From: Aurantibacter_A sp039941195
Lineage (GTDB): Bacteria; Bacteroidota; Bacteroidia; Flavobacteriales; Flavobacteriaceae
Length of the DNA: 64,000 nucleotides
NCBI RefSeq assembly: GCF_039941195.1
Contig: NZ_JBDVFA010000098.1
Location: 112,812-176,811 of the forward strand
Direction: 5' to 3'
In this document: piece after piece, positions 45,166 through 54,083 of the stretch
How the letters are laid out: each line of letters opens with the position of its first letter
Numbering within the stretch: the first letter of the stretch is position 1
Made by a program: the position numbers and the translations under genes
Notes under the pieces: model-generated
The model's database searches: none
Seen by the model: the letters and a program-made list of their open reading frames with translations, nothing else
What the model was told of the DNA's origin: nothing

Positions 45166-46602
45166 TTACAAGGTGTTTTTTAGTCTGAAAAATCGAAAAT
45201 ATGCTACTATCCCAGAATAGAACAGAAGTATAAGTCCCATTGGCCCAAGCAGTAAACTATATTCTTTATACACTTTACTATACCCTATTACAGCTTCTCC
45301 TTTAAGAAAATAATTAATGGCTAAAACAATCATAAATATGGAACTTATACCTGCCAATATAAATAGTCCACTACATTTGATGTTCGAAACTTTTTTTATT
45401 CTAGTTATTAAATATTGAAATATTAACAACCAAGCAATCCAAGACACTACTTGCCATATATTTAAAGTTCTAAAATAATTTACTGCAGTTGCAAAAGGTC
45501 TAAAAGCCAAATTAGTTTTAGTATAAAAAGGGCGGTCTTTATATACTAAAATTTTAATGTTTTCTTGAGTCCCACTTTTTAAAATGGACAAAATTGTTTG
45601 TTCTTTTGTGCCAACATCTAAATTACTCCAATTCTCAATTTCAAATGCATTGTATAAAGAACAAGCCCTACCATAACCATGAAAATCCAGACCTCCAATC
45701 ATGGTTAATTTATGTTCTTCACAAAAGTTTCTAATTGTTTCAAAAATTTCTCTATCGTAATATAGGTCAGTCGCTGTATTTTCAATTTCAAAGCCATCAA
45801 CGCCTAGCCGTTGATACACCTCTATATCTTTTCCTTTCCCGTCAAACCAATGATTAATAATAACAGCTCCACCATATTTATGCACCGAGTCTATTACCGC
45901 TTTATCAGTCATCCCTTTGGTTTCAAATGTACCACTCAGTCCAAGTAAACTCATATGGTTACTACCTGAAAACTCTTCTCCAACCATTACCAAAGGAGCA
46001 TCTAACTTTTTAATTTTTTTCTGATTCTTAACAAGCTCTAAAGTTTTCTTATGGTTTGCATGGTCTGTAATAAAAAAGGCATCAAATCCATTTCTTTTAT
46101 GCCACTGCATCATTTTCTCTTGTGAAATTAGTCCATCGTGACTGTACTCGGTATGAGCATGTGTTGTCACTAAAACAGAATTTTTGGAGTTGTTTACAAT
46201 TGTATTATTTGGCAGAGGGATAAAGAGGATTAAAACAAAAATTGCAAAGCAAATACCCAAAACAATAGGCACGTTTACAATTTTATAAATTATAAACTTT
46301 TTGCGATTAACGCTATTTCCAAAAAATTTAATCATGCAATAAACCAGGTATGCAATAAGTAGCCACATTAAGGCATAAGGCAATTCTTCTAATACGTATA
46401 ATGATCTATTTAAGAATAATATCAGCCCTAAAAAAGGCTCAAAAAAAACACGCCAAAATGCTATTTTTACATCAAAATCGGCTTCAGGTAGTAATGTTAA
46501 AGCATTTTCAAAATGTATCGGAAAATGAAAAATAGTAGCCAATAAAACGATGGATAAAATCACGATTACAACGCCTAGCCTTTGCATTCTAATTTTATCC
46601 AT
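45166..46602 (-). CDS. Membrane protein with CehA-type PHP metallohydrolase domain
   Basis: A 478-residue protein with three to four N-terminal hydrophobic segments, a central PHP domain and about three more at the C-terminus. PHP metal ligands appear in order: VTTHAHTEYSHDG, FFITDHANH, MVGEEFSG, NHMSLLGL, INHWF and IGGLDFHGYG. PHP domains hydrolyse phosphoesters using three metals; CehA-type members also cleave carbamate-like esters. The membrane location and its place between aldolase copy 2 and GH31 point to dephosphorylation or esterolysis of a glycan- or lipid-derived product at the membrane. Confidence 0.82.
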   Translation of the reverse strand: MDKIRMQRLGVVIVILSIVLLATIFHFPIHFENALTLLPEADFDVKIAFWRVFFEPFLGLILFLNRSLYVLEELPYALMWLLIAYLVYCMIKFFGNSVNRKKFIIYKIVNVPIVLGICFAIFVLILFIPLPNNTIVNNSKNSVLVTTHAHTEYSHDGLISQEKMMQWHKRNGFDAFFITDHANHKKTLELVKNQKKIKKLDAPLVMVGEEFSGSNHMSLLGLSGTFETKGMTDKAVIDSVHKYGGAVIINHWFDGKGKDIEVYQRLGVDGFEIENTATDLYYDREIFETIRNFCEEHKLTMIGGLDFHGYGRACSLYNAFEIENWSNLDVGTKEQTILSILKSGTQENIKILVYKDRPFYTKTNLAFRPFATAVNYFRTLNIWQVVSWIAWLLIFQYLITRIKKVSNIKCSGLFILAGISSIFMIVLAINYFLKGEAVIGYSKVYKEYSLLLGPMGLILLFYSGIVAYFRFFRLKNTL

Positions 46603-46621
46603 CGTTATATATAATTTCGAT

Positions 46622-47533
46622 TTACTTTATTAGACTCCCTTCTATTTTAAATAAATTCCTCTTTACAATGTTACTTTGTTCATGAGAAAGTTTCTGCAAT
46701 GGTACAGCCATATAATCGTTACAAACACCCATTATTGCCAATGAACCTTTAATTGCTTTGATACTGCTAGTTGGCGTATTATTTATATGATATATATTTT
46801 CATCAATAGCATATACTTTTTTTCTAAGTTCATTTATAGCGAGTTCATCTTTATTTACACATGCTTGGTATAGTTCAACAAAGGTTTTTGGACTAAAATT
46901 TGCACCTCCTGCAACCGCTCCATGGGCTCCTTTAGCCATTGCCTCAGAAATAAAAAGTTCATTTCCTACAATAATTGAAAATTCAGGATCATCTTTAAAC
47001 GCTTCAATAATTTCATATAAGGATTCCATATCTCCTGAACTATCCTTCACTCCAATAGCACCCAACTCTCTAGCTTTCTTAACAATATTTACCTTTAAGT
47101 GCAGTTTTGTACAACTTGGAATATTATACAAAAGAAAAGGCAAGGGTAATTGTGGCGTTAAAATTGATAAATATTCAATCATCTCCTCTTCCGAAATTGG
47201 AAAATAATATGGTGGTGCTACAACCAAAACATCTACTCCAGCCTCCTTTGAATAACTTGCAATATCCAAAGTACCCTCTAAAGAAGTATCGGTTATTCCA
47301 ACTAATACTGGCACTCTACCATTAATAATTTCGCAAGCCTCAGAAATTAATTGTTTTCTTATTCTATAGCTTAAACTGGGTCCTTCCCCATTAGTTCCTA
47401 ACAAAAATATACCATGAACACCACCTTCAATCAAATGTTCAATTATACTTTTTAAACCAATACTGTCTAGTTCTCTATTTTCCAATAGAGGCGTAATCAT
47501 CGGAGGAATAATTCCTTTTAATGGCAATTTCAT
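46622..47533 (-). CDS. DapA/NanA-family aldolase, copy 2
   Basis: A 303-residue paralog of the aldolase at 40161-41078; by eye most positions are the same. Motifs are GTNGEGPSLS, catalytic Tyr in LLYNIPSCTKL and Schiff-base Lys in GAIGVKDSSGD. It heads the four-gene unit with the PHP membrane protein (19-base gap), GH31 and the unknown membrane protein. Two close copies in adjacent, separately promoted operons suggest two related keto-sugar substrates or differential regulation. Confidence 0.87.
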   Translation of the reverse strand: MKLPLKGIIPPMITPLLENRELDSIGLKSIIEHLIEGGVHGIFLLGTNGEGPSLSYRIRKQLISEACEIINGRVPVLVGITDTSLEGTLDIASYSKEAGVDVLVVAPPYYFPISEEEMIEYLSILTPQLPLPFLLYNIPSCTKLHLKVNIVKKARELGAIGVKDSSGDMESLYEIIEAFKDDPEFSIIVGNELFISEAMAKGAHGAVAGGANFSPKTFVELYQACVNKDELAINELRKKVYAIDENIYHINNTPTSSIKAIKGSLAIMGVCNDYMAVPLQKLSHEQSNIVKRNLFKIEGSLIK

Positions 47534-47688
47534 AATTAACTATTAGTGTTTAAACAAATTAAGTATACAACTAAAACTTATGCCACAACAATGTTGAAGT
47601 AATCCTATAGAATTTTACCCATTCTAGTAATAATTCAAATATTTAAATCTTAAAACACAGATAAAAACAATAAAAGGTTGCAAATAAA

Positions 47689-47718
47689 AAGGAGGTTTTA
47701 CATATGTGAAACCTCCTT
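47689..47718 (-). terminator. Rho-independent terminator of the SusCD operon
   Basis: AAGGAGGTTT (47689-47698) pairs with AAACCTCCTT (47709-47718), and the loop itself contains the palindrome ACATATGT. On the minus strand it is followed by TTTTTATTTG. It lies 53 bases after the susD-like stop codon. Confidence 0.88.
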
Positions 47719-47771
47719 AAATTGAACTGGTTTTTATCAAGTTCGTTTGGTTATTATTTTAAGCTACAAAT

Positions 47772-49430
47772 TTAATAGGGCTTATTGGTGCCTTGTAAAA
47801 GCCACATTTTAGACCAAGCACTGTTGTTAGTTGCATCATCACCTTTAAATGCTGTGGTTTCCAATCTTCCTATTGCGGCATCTGCATTAGTTGCGTTATT
47901 ATCTATTTCGTCTATATGATAGTAAAAGCGTAAAGGTAGCGCAGGTCTTTTTGCAGCGGCTCCCGCTTGTAAATCAGGAATTCCTGTTCTTCTATAATCG
48001 AACCAGGCTTCTGCCGCAGACGACCAGTTTGCAATCCATTTTTGCTTTAGTATATCGTCTGGTTCGGTGTAAGCCGCAGGACCAGCAATGTAGTCGTTAT
48101 ATGCGTCACCAACTCCCCAAGCATTAAAGGATTGTTTTATTGCTTCATTATAATAGCCTGATACTGCACCATTCGCCCAACCTTTAGTTGCAGCTTCCGC
48201 TTTAATAAAATTGACTTCAGCTGCAGAAATTAAACGGGCTTGTAATAAATCACCACTAGCTTCTTTATAAATATCATTTAATTGAGAAACATGTAAATTA
48301 AGTGCTCCTTGATTTAGATTTTCACTTAAATTATAAGCAATACCGAATGTCATACCGGTGGGCAAGCCTACATACTCTTTATCATAATCAACAGGAAAGC
48401 CTACAATATCCTCATATGCATCAACTATATCTTGTGAAACATGTCGTTCTCCATCTTCTACATAATCAGTTCCATCAGGAGCCCCAGCATCCAAAACAAG
48501 AGGGATGTCAATTTGATTTGCCCATACGCCTAATCGAGGGTCATTCAATGCTTGCAATTCGTCAACTAAAGTTGCCCCCATTTTTATTCTAAAATAAGAC
48601 CCCTGCGAATCTGAATCAAACTTTGTGTTTGTAGGCCAAGAATCGACACTTGTATTTCCAACATAAGCCATGTTCGCATCATCTGCTGCATCTATAATTA
48701 ATGGATATAATTGTGGGTTTTGTAAAATCTTTTTTATCCCTTGCTCTGCCCAAGCTGGCTCCTTAACCGATAAGCGCATATAATATCGTAAAGCCAATGA
48801 ATTGGCAAATTTTCTCCATTTAGCAACATCCCCTCCAAATAAAATATCCTGATCAGCTTGTATACTAAAATATGACCCTTGATCTTTAGATAGCAATGAA
48901 TTCGCAGTTTCTAAATCCATCAAAATACCTTCATAAATTGACCTTTGATCATCAAATACTGCATCAAAAAATTCTGCTCCTTCATTACCTCTTAGAGCTT
49001 CAGAATAAGGTGCATCACCCCATAAATCTGTTATTAAACCAAATAGGAAAGACTTCATAACTAGTCCTGCACCTTGATGAAATTCTAGTTCATCAGCCTC
49101 TGCCTTTTCTATCATGTTTTTATTATTCGTCAATAAAGTATAGTAACCATTCCAACTATGAGAATCGTTACTCCAATCATAGGCATTATGTCCACTAGAC
49201 CAACCATCCTTTTGTGTGTGTTGCATTACCCCAGCAATGTCTCCAAAGCCCAAGCTAACTACAGCTTTACCCGCACCATTAATTACGGTTGGCAGGAGTA
49301 GATTGGGATCCACATTTTCTGAACCAATTTGATTAGGGTTTTCGTTCAAATCTTCTAGTCCGTGACAAGAGACTAAAAGAATAAGACCTAAAACCAATAG
49401 GGCTATTTTATTGTTATTAGCATTGTTCAT
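47772..49430 (-). CDS. SusD/RagB-family outer-membrane nutrient-binding lipoprotein
   Basis: A 552-residue lipoprotein (lipobox LLVSC, Cys22). It begins LEDLNENPNQIGSENVDPNLLLP, the usual N-terminus of the SusD-like-2 subgroup, and has the helical TPR-like scaffold (KSFLFGLITDLWGDAPYSEA) and the ILKQKWIANWSSAAEAWFDYRRTGIPDL segment typical of the family. It caps the SusC transporter at the cell surface and binds the ligand. It is 22 bases after the susC-like gene. Confidence 0.93.
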   Translation of the reverse strand: MNNANNNKIALLVLGLILLVSCHGLEDLNENPNQIGSENVDPNLLLPTVINGAGKAVVSLGFGDIAGVMQHTQKDGWSSGHNAYDWSNDSHSWNGYYTLLTNNKNMIEKAEADELEFHQGAGLVMKSFLFGLITDLWGDAPYSEALRGNEGAEFFDAVFDDQRSIYEGILMDLETANSLLSKDQGSYFSIQADQDILFGGDVAKWRKFANSLALRYYMRLSVKEPAWAEQGIKKILQNPQLYPLIIDAADDANMAYVGNTSVDSWPTNTKFDSDSQGSYFRIKMGATLVDELQALNDPRLGVWANQIDIPLVLDAGAPDGTDYVEDGERHVSQDIVDAYEDIVGFPVDYDKEYVGLPTGMTFGIAYNLSENLNQGALNLHVSQLNDIYKEASGDLLQARLISAAEVNFIKAEAATKGWANGAVSGYYNEAIKQSFNAWGVGDAYNDYIAGPAAYTEPDDILKQKWIANWSSAAEAWFDYRRTGIPDLQAGAAAKRPALPLRFYYHIDEIDNNATNADAAIGRLETTAFKGDDATNNSAWSKMWLLQGTNKPY

Positions 49431-49452
49431 AGCGATGTCAGTTTAAATTTTA

Positions 49453-52400
49453 TTAAAATGTGATTCCGATTTTAATTCCTATTGGAACTAACCATGGATC
49501 TACATTATATCTTTCTATACCTTGTTTAAATTGTGTACCTCTGTTCCCTGAACTTGTTTCGGCTTGAAAAGCACGTTCTGGATCTATTCCAAATTCAGAG
49601 TCTTTAGTCCATAACATTATATTTCTACTATAAAGAGAAACACTCAAATTATCTATGGCGGTTCTTTCTATAAATTTTGAAGGCAAATCATAAGACAATG
49701 ACACCTCTCTAAGTTTCACATAATCTGCATCAAACATATGCGGTGTACCAAAGTCCCATGGGTTGGCAACTGAAAATGGAATAAAAGCGGTGCCTGCTTC
49801 TCCTAAATTTTCAGATTCTAATATAAAATTACCATTCTCATCATGCGTTCCTACAACCCCCGCGTTAAAAATACCATCATAAACAACACTTCCCCCTAAA
49901 TCTTGAGCAAAACCTCCATTGCTTGGTGGACCACCAATAGACAAGAAGTTTTCACCATAAATTAGTAAATCTGCGTTATCCAAAACCCATTGTTTCAATT
50001 CTGGTCCGGGTTCAGAAATACCAGGGTTTATAAGATTATTTAATATTTGTTGTCCATATCCATCCTCAACCATGTATCTGCTGGTTTGCGACATGTACTG
50101 TCCACCTGAACGCCAATCAAATGTCAAGTTTAAAGAAAGGTTTTTGTATGATAAGGTTGTTTGTAAACCCATTACAAAATCAGGATTATAATTACCAACT
50201 TTTACACGTTCGTCTTGCGCGAGCCACTCAGCATCTTCACCTGAACCCAATAATGGATAATTGTAATATGGTGAATTTACATCAGTAACTCTTTTTATTA
50301 ACGGCGAGTAAATATTGCCTACTAAACCATCTTCACCAGTTGCTGCATTTGCCACATAACCTCTTGAAACACTTTTGTTTTCACTCCAAAATTCTATATA
50401 ATCGACACCATCAGATAATTCTAATATGGTCGATTCATTGGTCGTATAATTTAAATTTACATCCCAATTAAAATTCTCCGTACGAACTGGTGTAAAACCT
50501 AATGAAAGCTCTAGACCTTTACTTTCCAAAACACCTGCATTAATACTAACACTATTATAACCCGATGACCCAGGAATAGGAATATTAGGTACAATTTGAT
50601 TTCTATTTTCTACAGTGTAATATGTACCTTCAAAACGAAGTCGGTTCGAGAACATATTTAAATCAATACCAATTTCTTGAGAAGTTGCTTCTTCTGGTTC
50701 TAGATTAGGTGTATTTAAACCACTTTGACCACTATATAAAACTGCATTTTCCCATTGACCATTGTTATTAAAATAAGAGCTTAATTGATATGGGCTAGTA
50801 TCGTTACCTACTCTTGCCCAACCTGCTCTTACTTTTAGTAAATCTACTTTGGGAATACTCACTAATTCACTCACCAATAAGCTTAATGAAGCAGATGGAT
50901 AGAAATAAGAACGGTTATCAACAGGTAAAGTACTCGACCAATCATTACGAGCAGTTACATCTAAGTATAACATATCCTTAAATCCGAAGTTAGCTAAACC
51001 ATAAACACTATTAATTCCTCTCTCAGTTGTATAACTAGAATAATTCAAAGTAGCTGGAGCAATATTATCTACTGTAAAGAGGTTCGGTACAATTAGCCCT
51101 GCACCTGTAGCTGCAGAATTTATTAAACCATTATTCTTTTGGTACATTAAATTCCCGCCCGCGGATATCGTCATATCAAAATCACCTAAATCCTTATTAT
51201 AACTAGCTAACAAATCAATATTAGTTTCCAATCCATCCGTTTTTGCTATACCATACGTACCGTTATTAGTTTCACGGTTATAGCCCGGCGCCATTTTAGT
51301 TTCTTGAGTTTGATTAAAACTATTTAGATTATAACTAGTTCTAATATTAAATGATGGAGAAACCTTCCAGTCCAAAGCAAAATTTCCATAGACTCTAAAT
51401 CTCGAAAAACTATTGTTTACCTCATTAGCTAAAAACCATGGATTTGAGTAATCACTTGAAAAGTTATAAATATCGGTACCTGGTAATTTGTAATCTTTTA
51501 CATCCAAAATATTAATATTTGCAGGAACGCTATAAGCAGCCTGCAATGGATTAGTTCCTCTATTGGACGCTGGTCTATTATCAGCATAACCATGTACCAC
51601 ATTTACATTAGTACTAGCTTCTAATTTATCACTGAACTTGGATGATGCTGAAAGTGAAAAACTATTACGTTTAAAATCAGAGTTTGGAATAATTCCAGTA
51701 TTATCCAATGCAGTCACACCCATGCGATAATTAAGTGCTTCTGTGCTATTTGTAATTGTTATGCTATTTGTAGTGGTTATTCCTGTTTGAACAAATTCTT
51801 TAACATTATCAGGATATGACACCAGTTCTGTAGGAATTGGCACTCCATTTGCATCTAATGGAGAATTCCATTGTACAGCATAGTATCCTTTATCTAATTC
51901 TGGTCCACCATTACCTCCAGCAGGTATTACGTCCGGTAGAATATAACTGCCACCTTGTGATTCAGGCGAGAAAGAAAAATATCCATTTGCGAATTGAGAT
52001 TGTGTATCTAAGTATCTGTAAGGAACATCAAAAACAGTATTTGAAGTGAAATTCACCTTCATTTTTTCCTTATCCTTTGCTTTTTTAGTAGTAATTAAAA
52101 CTACGCCATTACCGGCACGAGAACCATACAAAGCAGCCGCACTTGGCCCTTTTAGAATACTGACATTTTCAATACTTTGTGGATCTAAATCGGATATTGC
52201 ATTCCCATAATCCACTGGATTTCGATCACCAAAACCTCCAATATTATTTAAAGTATTCGCAATTGGAACACCATCAACAACAAATAAAGGTTGGTTATCC
52301 GAGCTTAATGAAATAGCTCCTCTAATTACCATACTCACTGATGATCCAGCTCCACCGGTATTATTTAAAGTAACCCCAGCTACTTTACCAGAAAGTGAAT

Positions 52401-52851
52401 TCAAAACATTCTCCTGCGCCACTCTTGTTAATTCTTCAGCTGCCACATTTTCAACTGAATATCCTAATGATTTTTCTTCTCTTTTAATCCCAAGGGCTGT
52501 AACCACAACCTCATCTAATGCTTGGGCATCTTCATTCATTACTACATTAATAGTTGTTCTACCCGCCACTTCAATGTCTTGTGCTTCGAAACCTAAATAA
52601 GAAAATACTAGGGTACTATTTGCATCAGGAATATCTATTGTGTAATTACCATCAAAATCAGCAGAAGTACCACTTGTAGTTCCTTTAATTAATACTGTAA
52701 CTCCCGGTAAGGGCATACCATCTGCCGCGGAAGAAACTGTCCCAGTAACGGTTTGCGCACTTATATAGGAACTAAATAAAAGAAATAGTACAAAAGATAA
52801 ACATGCCGAATATCGAGCGACTTTATTTTGGAAGTGATTATGCGTATCCAT
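49453..52851 (-). CDS. SusC/RagA-family TonB-dependent outer-membrane transporter
   Basis: A 1132-residue protein. It has a signal peptide ending SYISAQ, an N-terminal carboxypeptidase-regulatory-like domain (TVTGTVSSAADGMPLPGVTV), a TonB box region (DEVVVTALGIKREEKSLGY), a plug domain (LSGKVAGVTLNNTGG, SVSMVIRGAISLS, LFVVDGVPIANTL, ISDLDPQSIENVSILKGPSA, AALYGSRAGNGVVLITTK) and a 22-strand barrel ending WLVPIGIKIGITF. It imports oligosaccharides or similar ligands bound by the SusD partner. It is the second gene after the PKD lipoprotein (52-base gap). Confidence 0.96.
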   Translation of the reverse strand: MDTHNHFQNKVARYSACLSFVLFLLFSSYISAQTVTGTVSSAADGMPLPGVTVLIKGTTSGTSADFDGNYTIDIPDANSTLVFSYLGFEAQDIEVAGRTTINVVMNEDAQALDEVVVTALGIKREEKSLGYSVENVAAEELTRVAQENVLNSLSGKVAGVTLNNTGGAGSSVSMVIRGAISLSSDNQPLFVVDGVPIANTLNNIGGFGDRNPVDYGNAISDLDPQSIENVSILKGPSAAALYGSRAGNGVVLITTKKAKDKEKMKVNFTSNTVFDVPYRYLDTQSQFANGYFSFSPESQGGSYILPDVIPAGGNGGPELDKGYYAVQWNSPLDANGVPIPTELVSYPDNVKEFVQTGITTTNSITITNSTEALNYRMGVTALDNTGIIPNSDFKRNSFSLSASSKFSDKLEASTNVNVVHGYADNRPASNRGTNPLQAAYSVPANINILDVKDYKLPGTDIYNFSSDYSNPWFLANEVNNSFSRFRVYGNFALDWKVSPSFNIRTSYNLNSFNQTQETKMAPGYNRETNNGTYGIAKTDGLETNIDLLASYNKDLGDFDMTISAGGNLMYQKNNGLINSAATGAGLIVPNLFTVDNIAPATLNYSSYTTERGINSVYGLANFGFKDMLYLDVTARNDWSSTLPVDNRSYFYPSASLSLLVSELVSIPKVDLLKVRAGWARVGNDTSPYQLSSYFNNNGQWENAVLYSGQSGLNTPNLEPEEATSQEIGIDLNMFSNRLRFEGTYYTVENRNQIVPNIPIPGSSGYNSVSINAGVLESKGLELSLGFTPVRTENFNWDVNLNYTTNESTILELSDGVDYIEFWSENKSVSRGYVANAATGEDGLVGNIYSPLIKRVTDVNSPYYNYPLLGSGEDAEWLAQDERVKVGNYNPDFVMGLQTTLSYKNLSLNLTFDWRSGGQYMSQTSRYMVEDGYGQQILNNLINPGISEPGPELKQWVLDNADLLIYGENFLSIGGPPSNGGFAQDLGGSVVYDGIFNAGVVGTHDENGNFILESENLGEAGTAFIPFSVANPWDFGTPHMFDADYVKLREVSLSYDLPSKFIERTAIDNLSVSLYSRNIMLWTKDSEFGIDPERAFQAETSSGNRGTQFKQGIERYNVDPWLVPIGIKIGITF

Positions 52852-52903
52852 ATTTAATTTCGTGTATTTGTTATCATTTTTGATTGATTTGGTAGTTTAA
52901 AGG

Positions 52904-53851
52904 CTATTTGACAACTTCAAAAGTCAAAATAACAGCATTGGTATTTACACCGATAAAATCTTGTGATGCAGCTAAAAACAGAACTAACCTCATCGTATTA
53001 TCCGTTAATTCTTGGATAATAACTTTCTGTTCAAAATCTTTAAGACCAATAAAGGCCTCGCCAGAAAAATCAAGCGTACTAACTCCATTATAGGTTAGCA
53101 TTCCACCAGGGCCATAAACAGATGAAACGGTCATGTTTTCACTTTCTGCGTAAGTAAACGTGGCAGCTTCAGGAGTAAACACTCCAGTACAAAGTCCGAA
53201 ATCAGCACCCCCATCATTTACTATTCCTGCTCCTCCTGTAGTAACAAATTGATAAAGCAAACCGCTAAATACTGCCCCATCAGCTTTTACATCTTGCTCA
53301 TAATTACCATCGAAGAAAAAAGTAAATTCATCTTCATAAACTTCTCCCATTCCCAAGCCAGCACCAAAGATCCCAGCAGGAAGAGGTGCTGGTGCTCCAT
53401 CAAATGCAGAAAGTTCTGCATCAGCGTTAGCAAAATAATCTCCCTCTGAATGAGCACTTGATAGTTTCCAGGTTTTACCTGATTCTGCTGTTGCTCCTCC
53501 TGTCAGCAATACATATGGAGTTATATCAATAGCAAGTTCAACTTCTTTTACTAAAGTTGCTCCTGTTTCGTCTGCAGCAGTTAAAACTGCCGTGTAGTAA
53601 CCCCCTTCTGTGTATGTATGAATAGGATTTTTCTGATTACTAGTACTTCCATCACCAAAATCCCAACTCCAACTAGAAGCGTTATTTGTAATACCCTGAA
53701 AAGCCACCGCTTTACCATTAACACTATGAAAAATGTCTGCTGTAAAAGGTATGATTCCGGTATTGGTATCGTCGTCAGAACTACAGGAAGATAGTATGAA
53801 AAAGAAGCATACTAACAATCCTAAAAGTACTTTTGTATTTGATGTGTTCAT
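52904..53851 (-). CDS. PKD-domain surface lipoprotein (likely surface glycan-binding protein)
   Basis: A 315-residue lipoprotein: lipobox LSSC followed by SSDDD, an acidic stretch like the lipoprotein export signal that sends Bacteroidetes lipoproteins to the cell surface. A PKD domain follows at about residues 50-105 (SWSWDFGDGSTSNQKNPIHT). The C-terminal part (about 115-315) is beta-rich with Trp and Gly clusters (GKTWKLSS, EDEFTFFFDGNYEQD) and resembles SusE/SusF-like or SGBP binding modules. It is first in the operon with susC and susD, so a ligand-binding role is likely. Confidence 0.8.
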   Translation of the reverse strand: MNTSNTKVLLGLLVCFFFILSSCSSDDDTNTGIIPFTADIFHSVNGKAVAFQGITNNASSWSWDFGDGSTSNQKNPIHTYTEGGYYTAVLTAADETGATLVKEVELAIDITPYVLLTGGATAESGKTWKLSSAHSEGDYFANADAELSAFDGAPAPLPAGIFGAGLGMGEVYEDEFTFFFDGNYEQDVKADGAVFSGLLYQFVTTGGAGIVNDGGADFGLCTGVFTPEAATFTYAESENMTVSSVYGPGGMLTYNGVSTLDFSGEAFIGLKDFEQKVIIQELTDNTMRLVLFLAASQDFIGVNTNAVILTFEVVK

Positions 53852-53951
53852 AACAGGTTCTATTTTAAAGCGGTGTAAAACTGAAACTATTTTTAGACTT
53901 CGGTTTTAACTTTTAGTTATGTAATTATTAAATCTAAAATTTGACTTGAAT

Positions 53952-53959
53952 CAAAAATA
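53952..53959 (-). promoter_or_regulatory. Candidate -7 box of the PKD-susC-susD operon
   Basis: TATTTTTG on the minus strand is a perfect TAnnTTTG box about 100 bases upstream of the PKD lipoprotein start codon. The expected TTG at 20-base spacing is absent; a CTG lies 23 bases away. Confidence 0.3.
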
Positions 53960-54083
53960 TTGTGAAATTTCTCATAATATTTCAGCTATTTTGTTAATTA
54001 TGCGTGAAATTTTAACCTTCACTATAAATAATTCCATTTAATTTTACCATATAAACAATATTCTAATACTTGTTTTAAGCAAA

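Noticed and set aside
47555..47588. Promoter for the aldolase copy 2 operon (TTAATTTG with an upstream TTG)
   Set aside because: One mismatch in the -7 box and a spacer of about 23 bases; not convincing enough to list.
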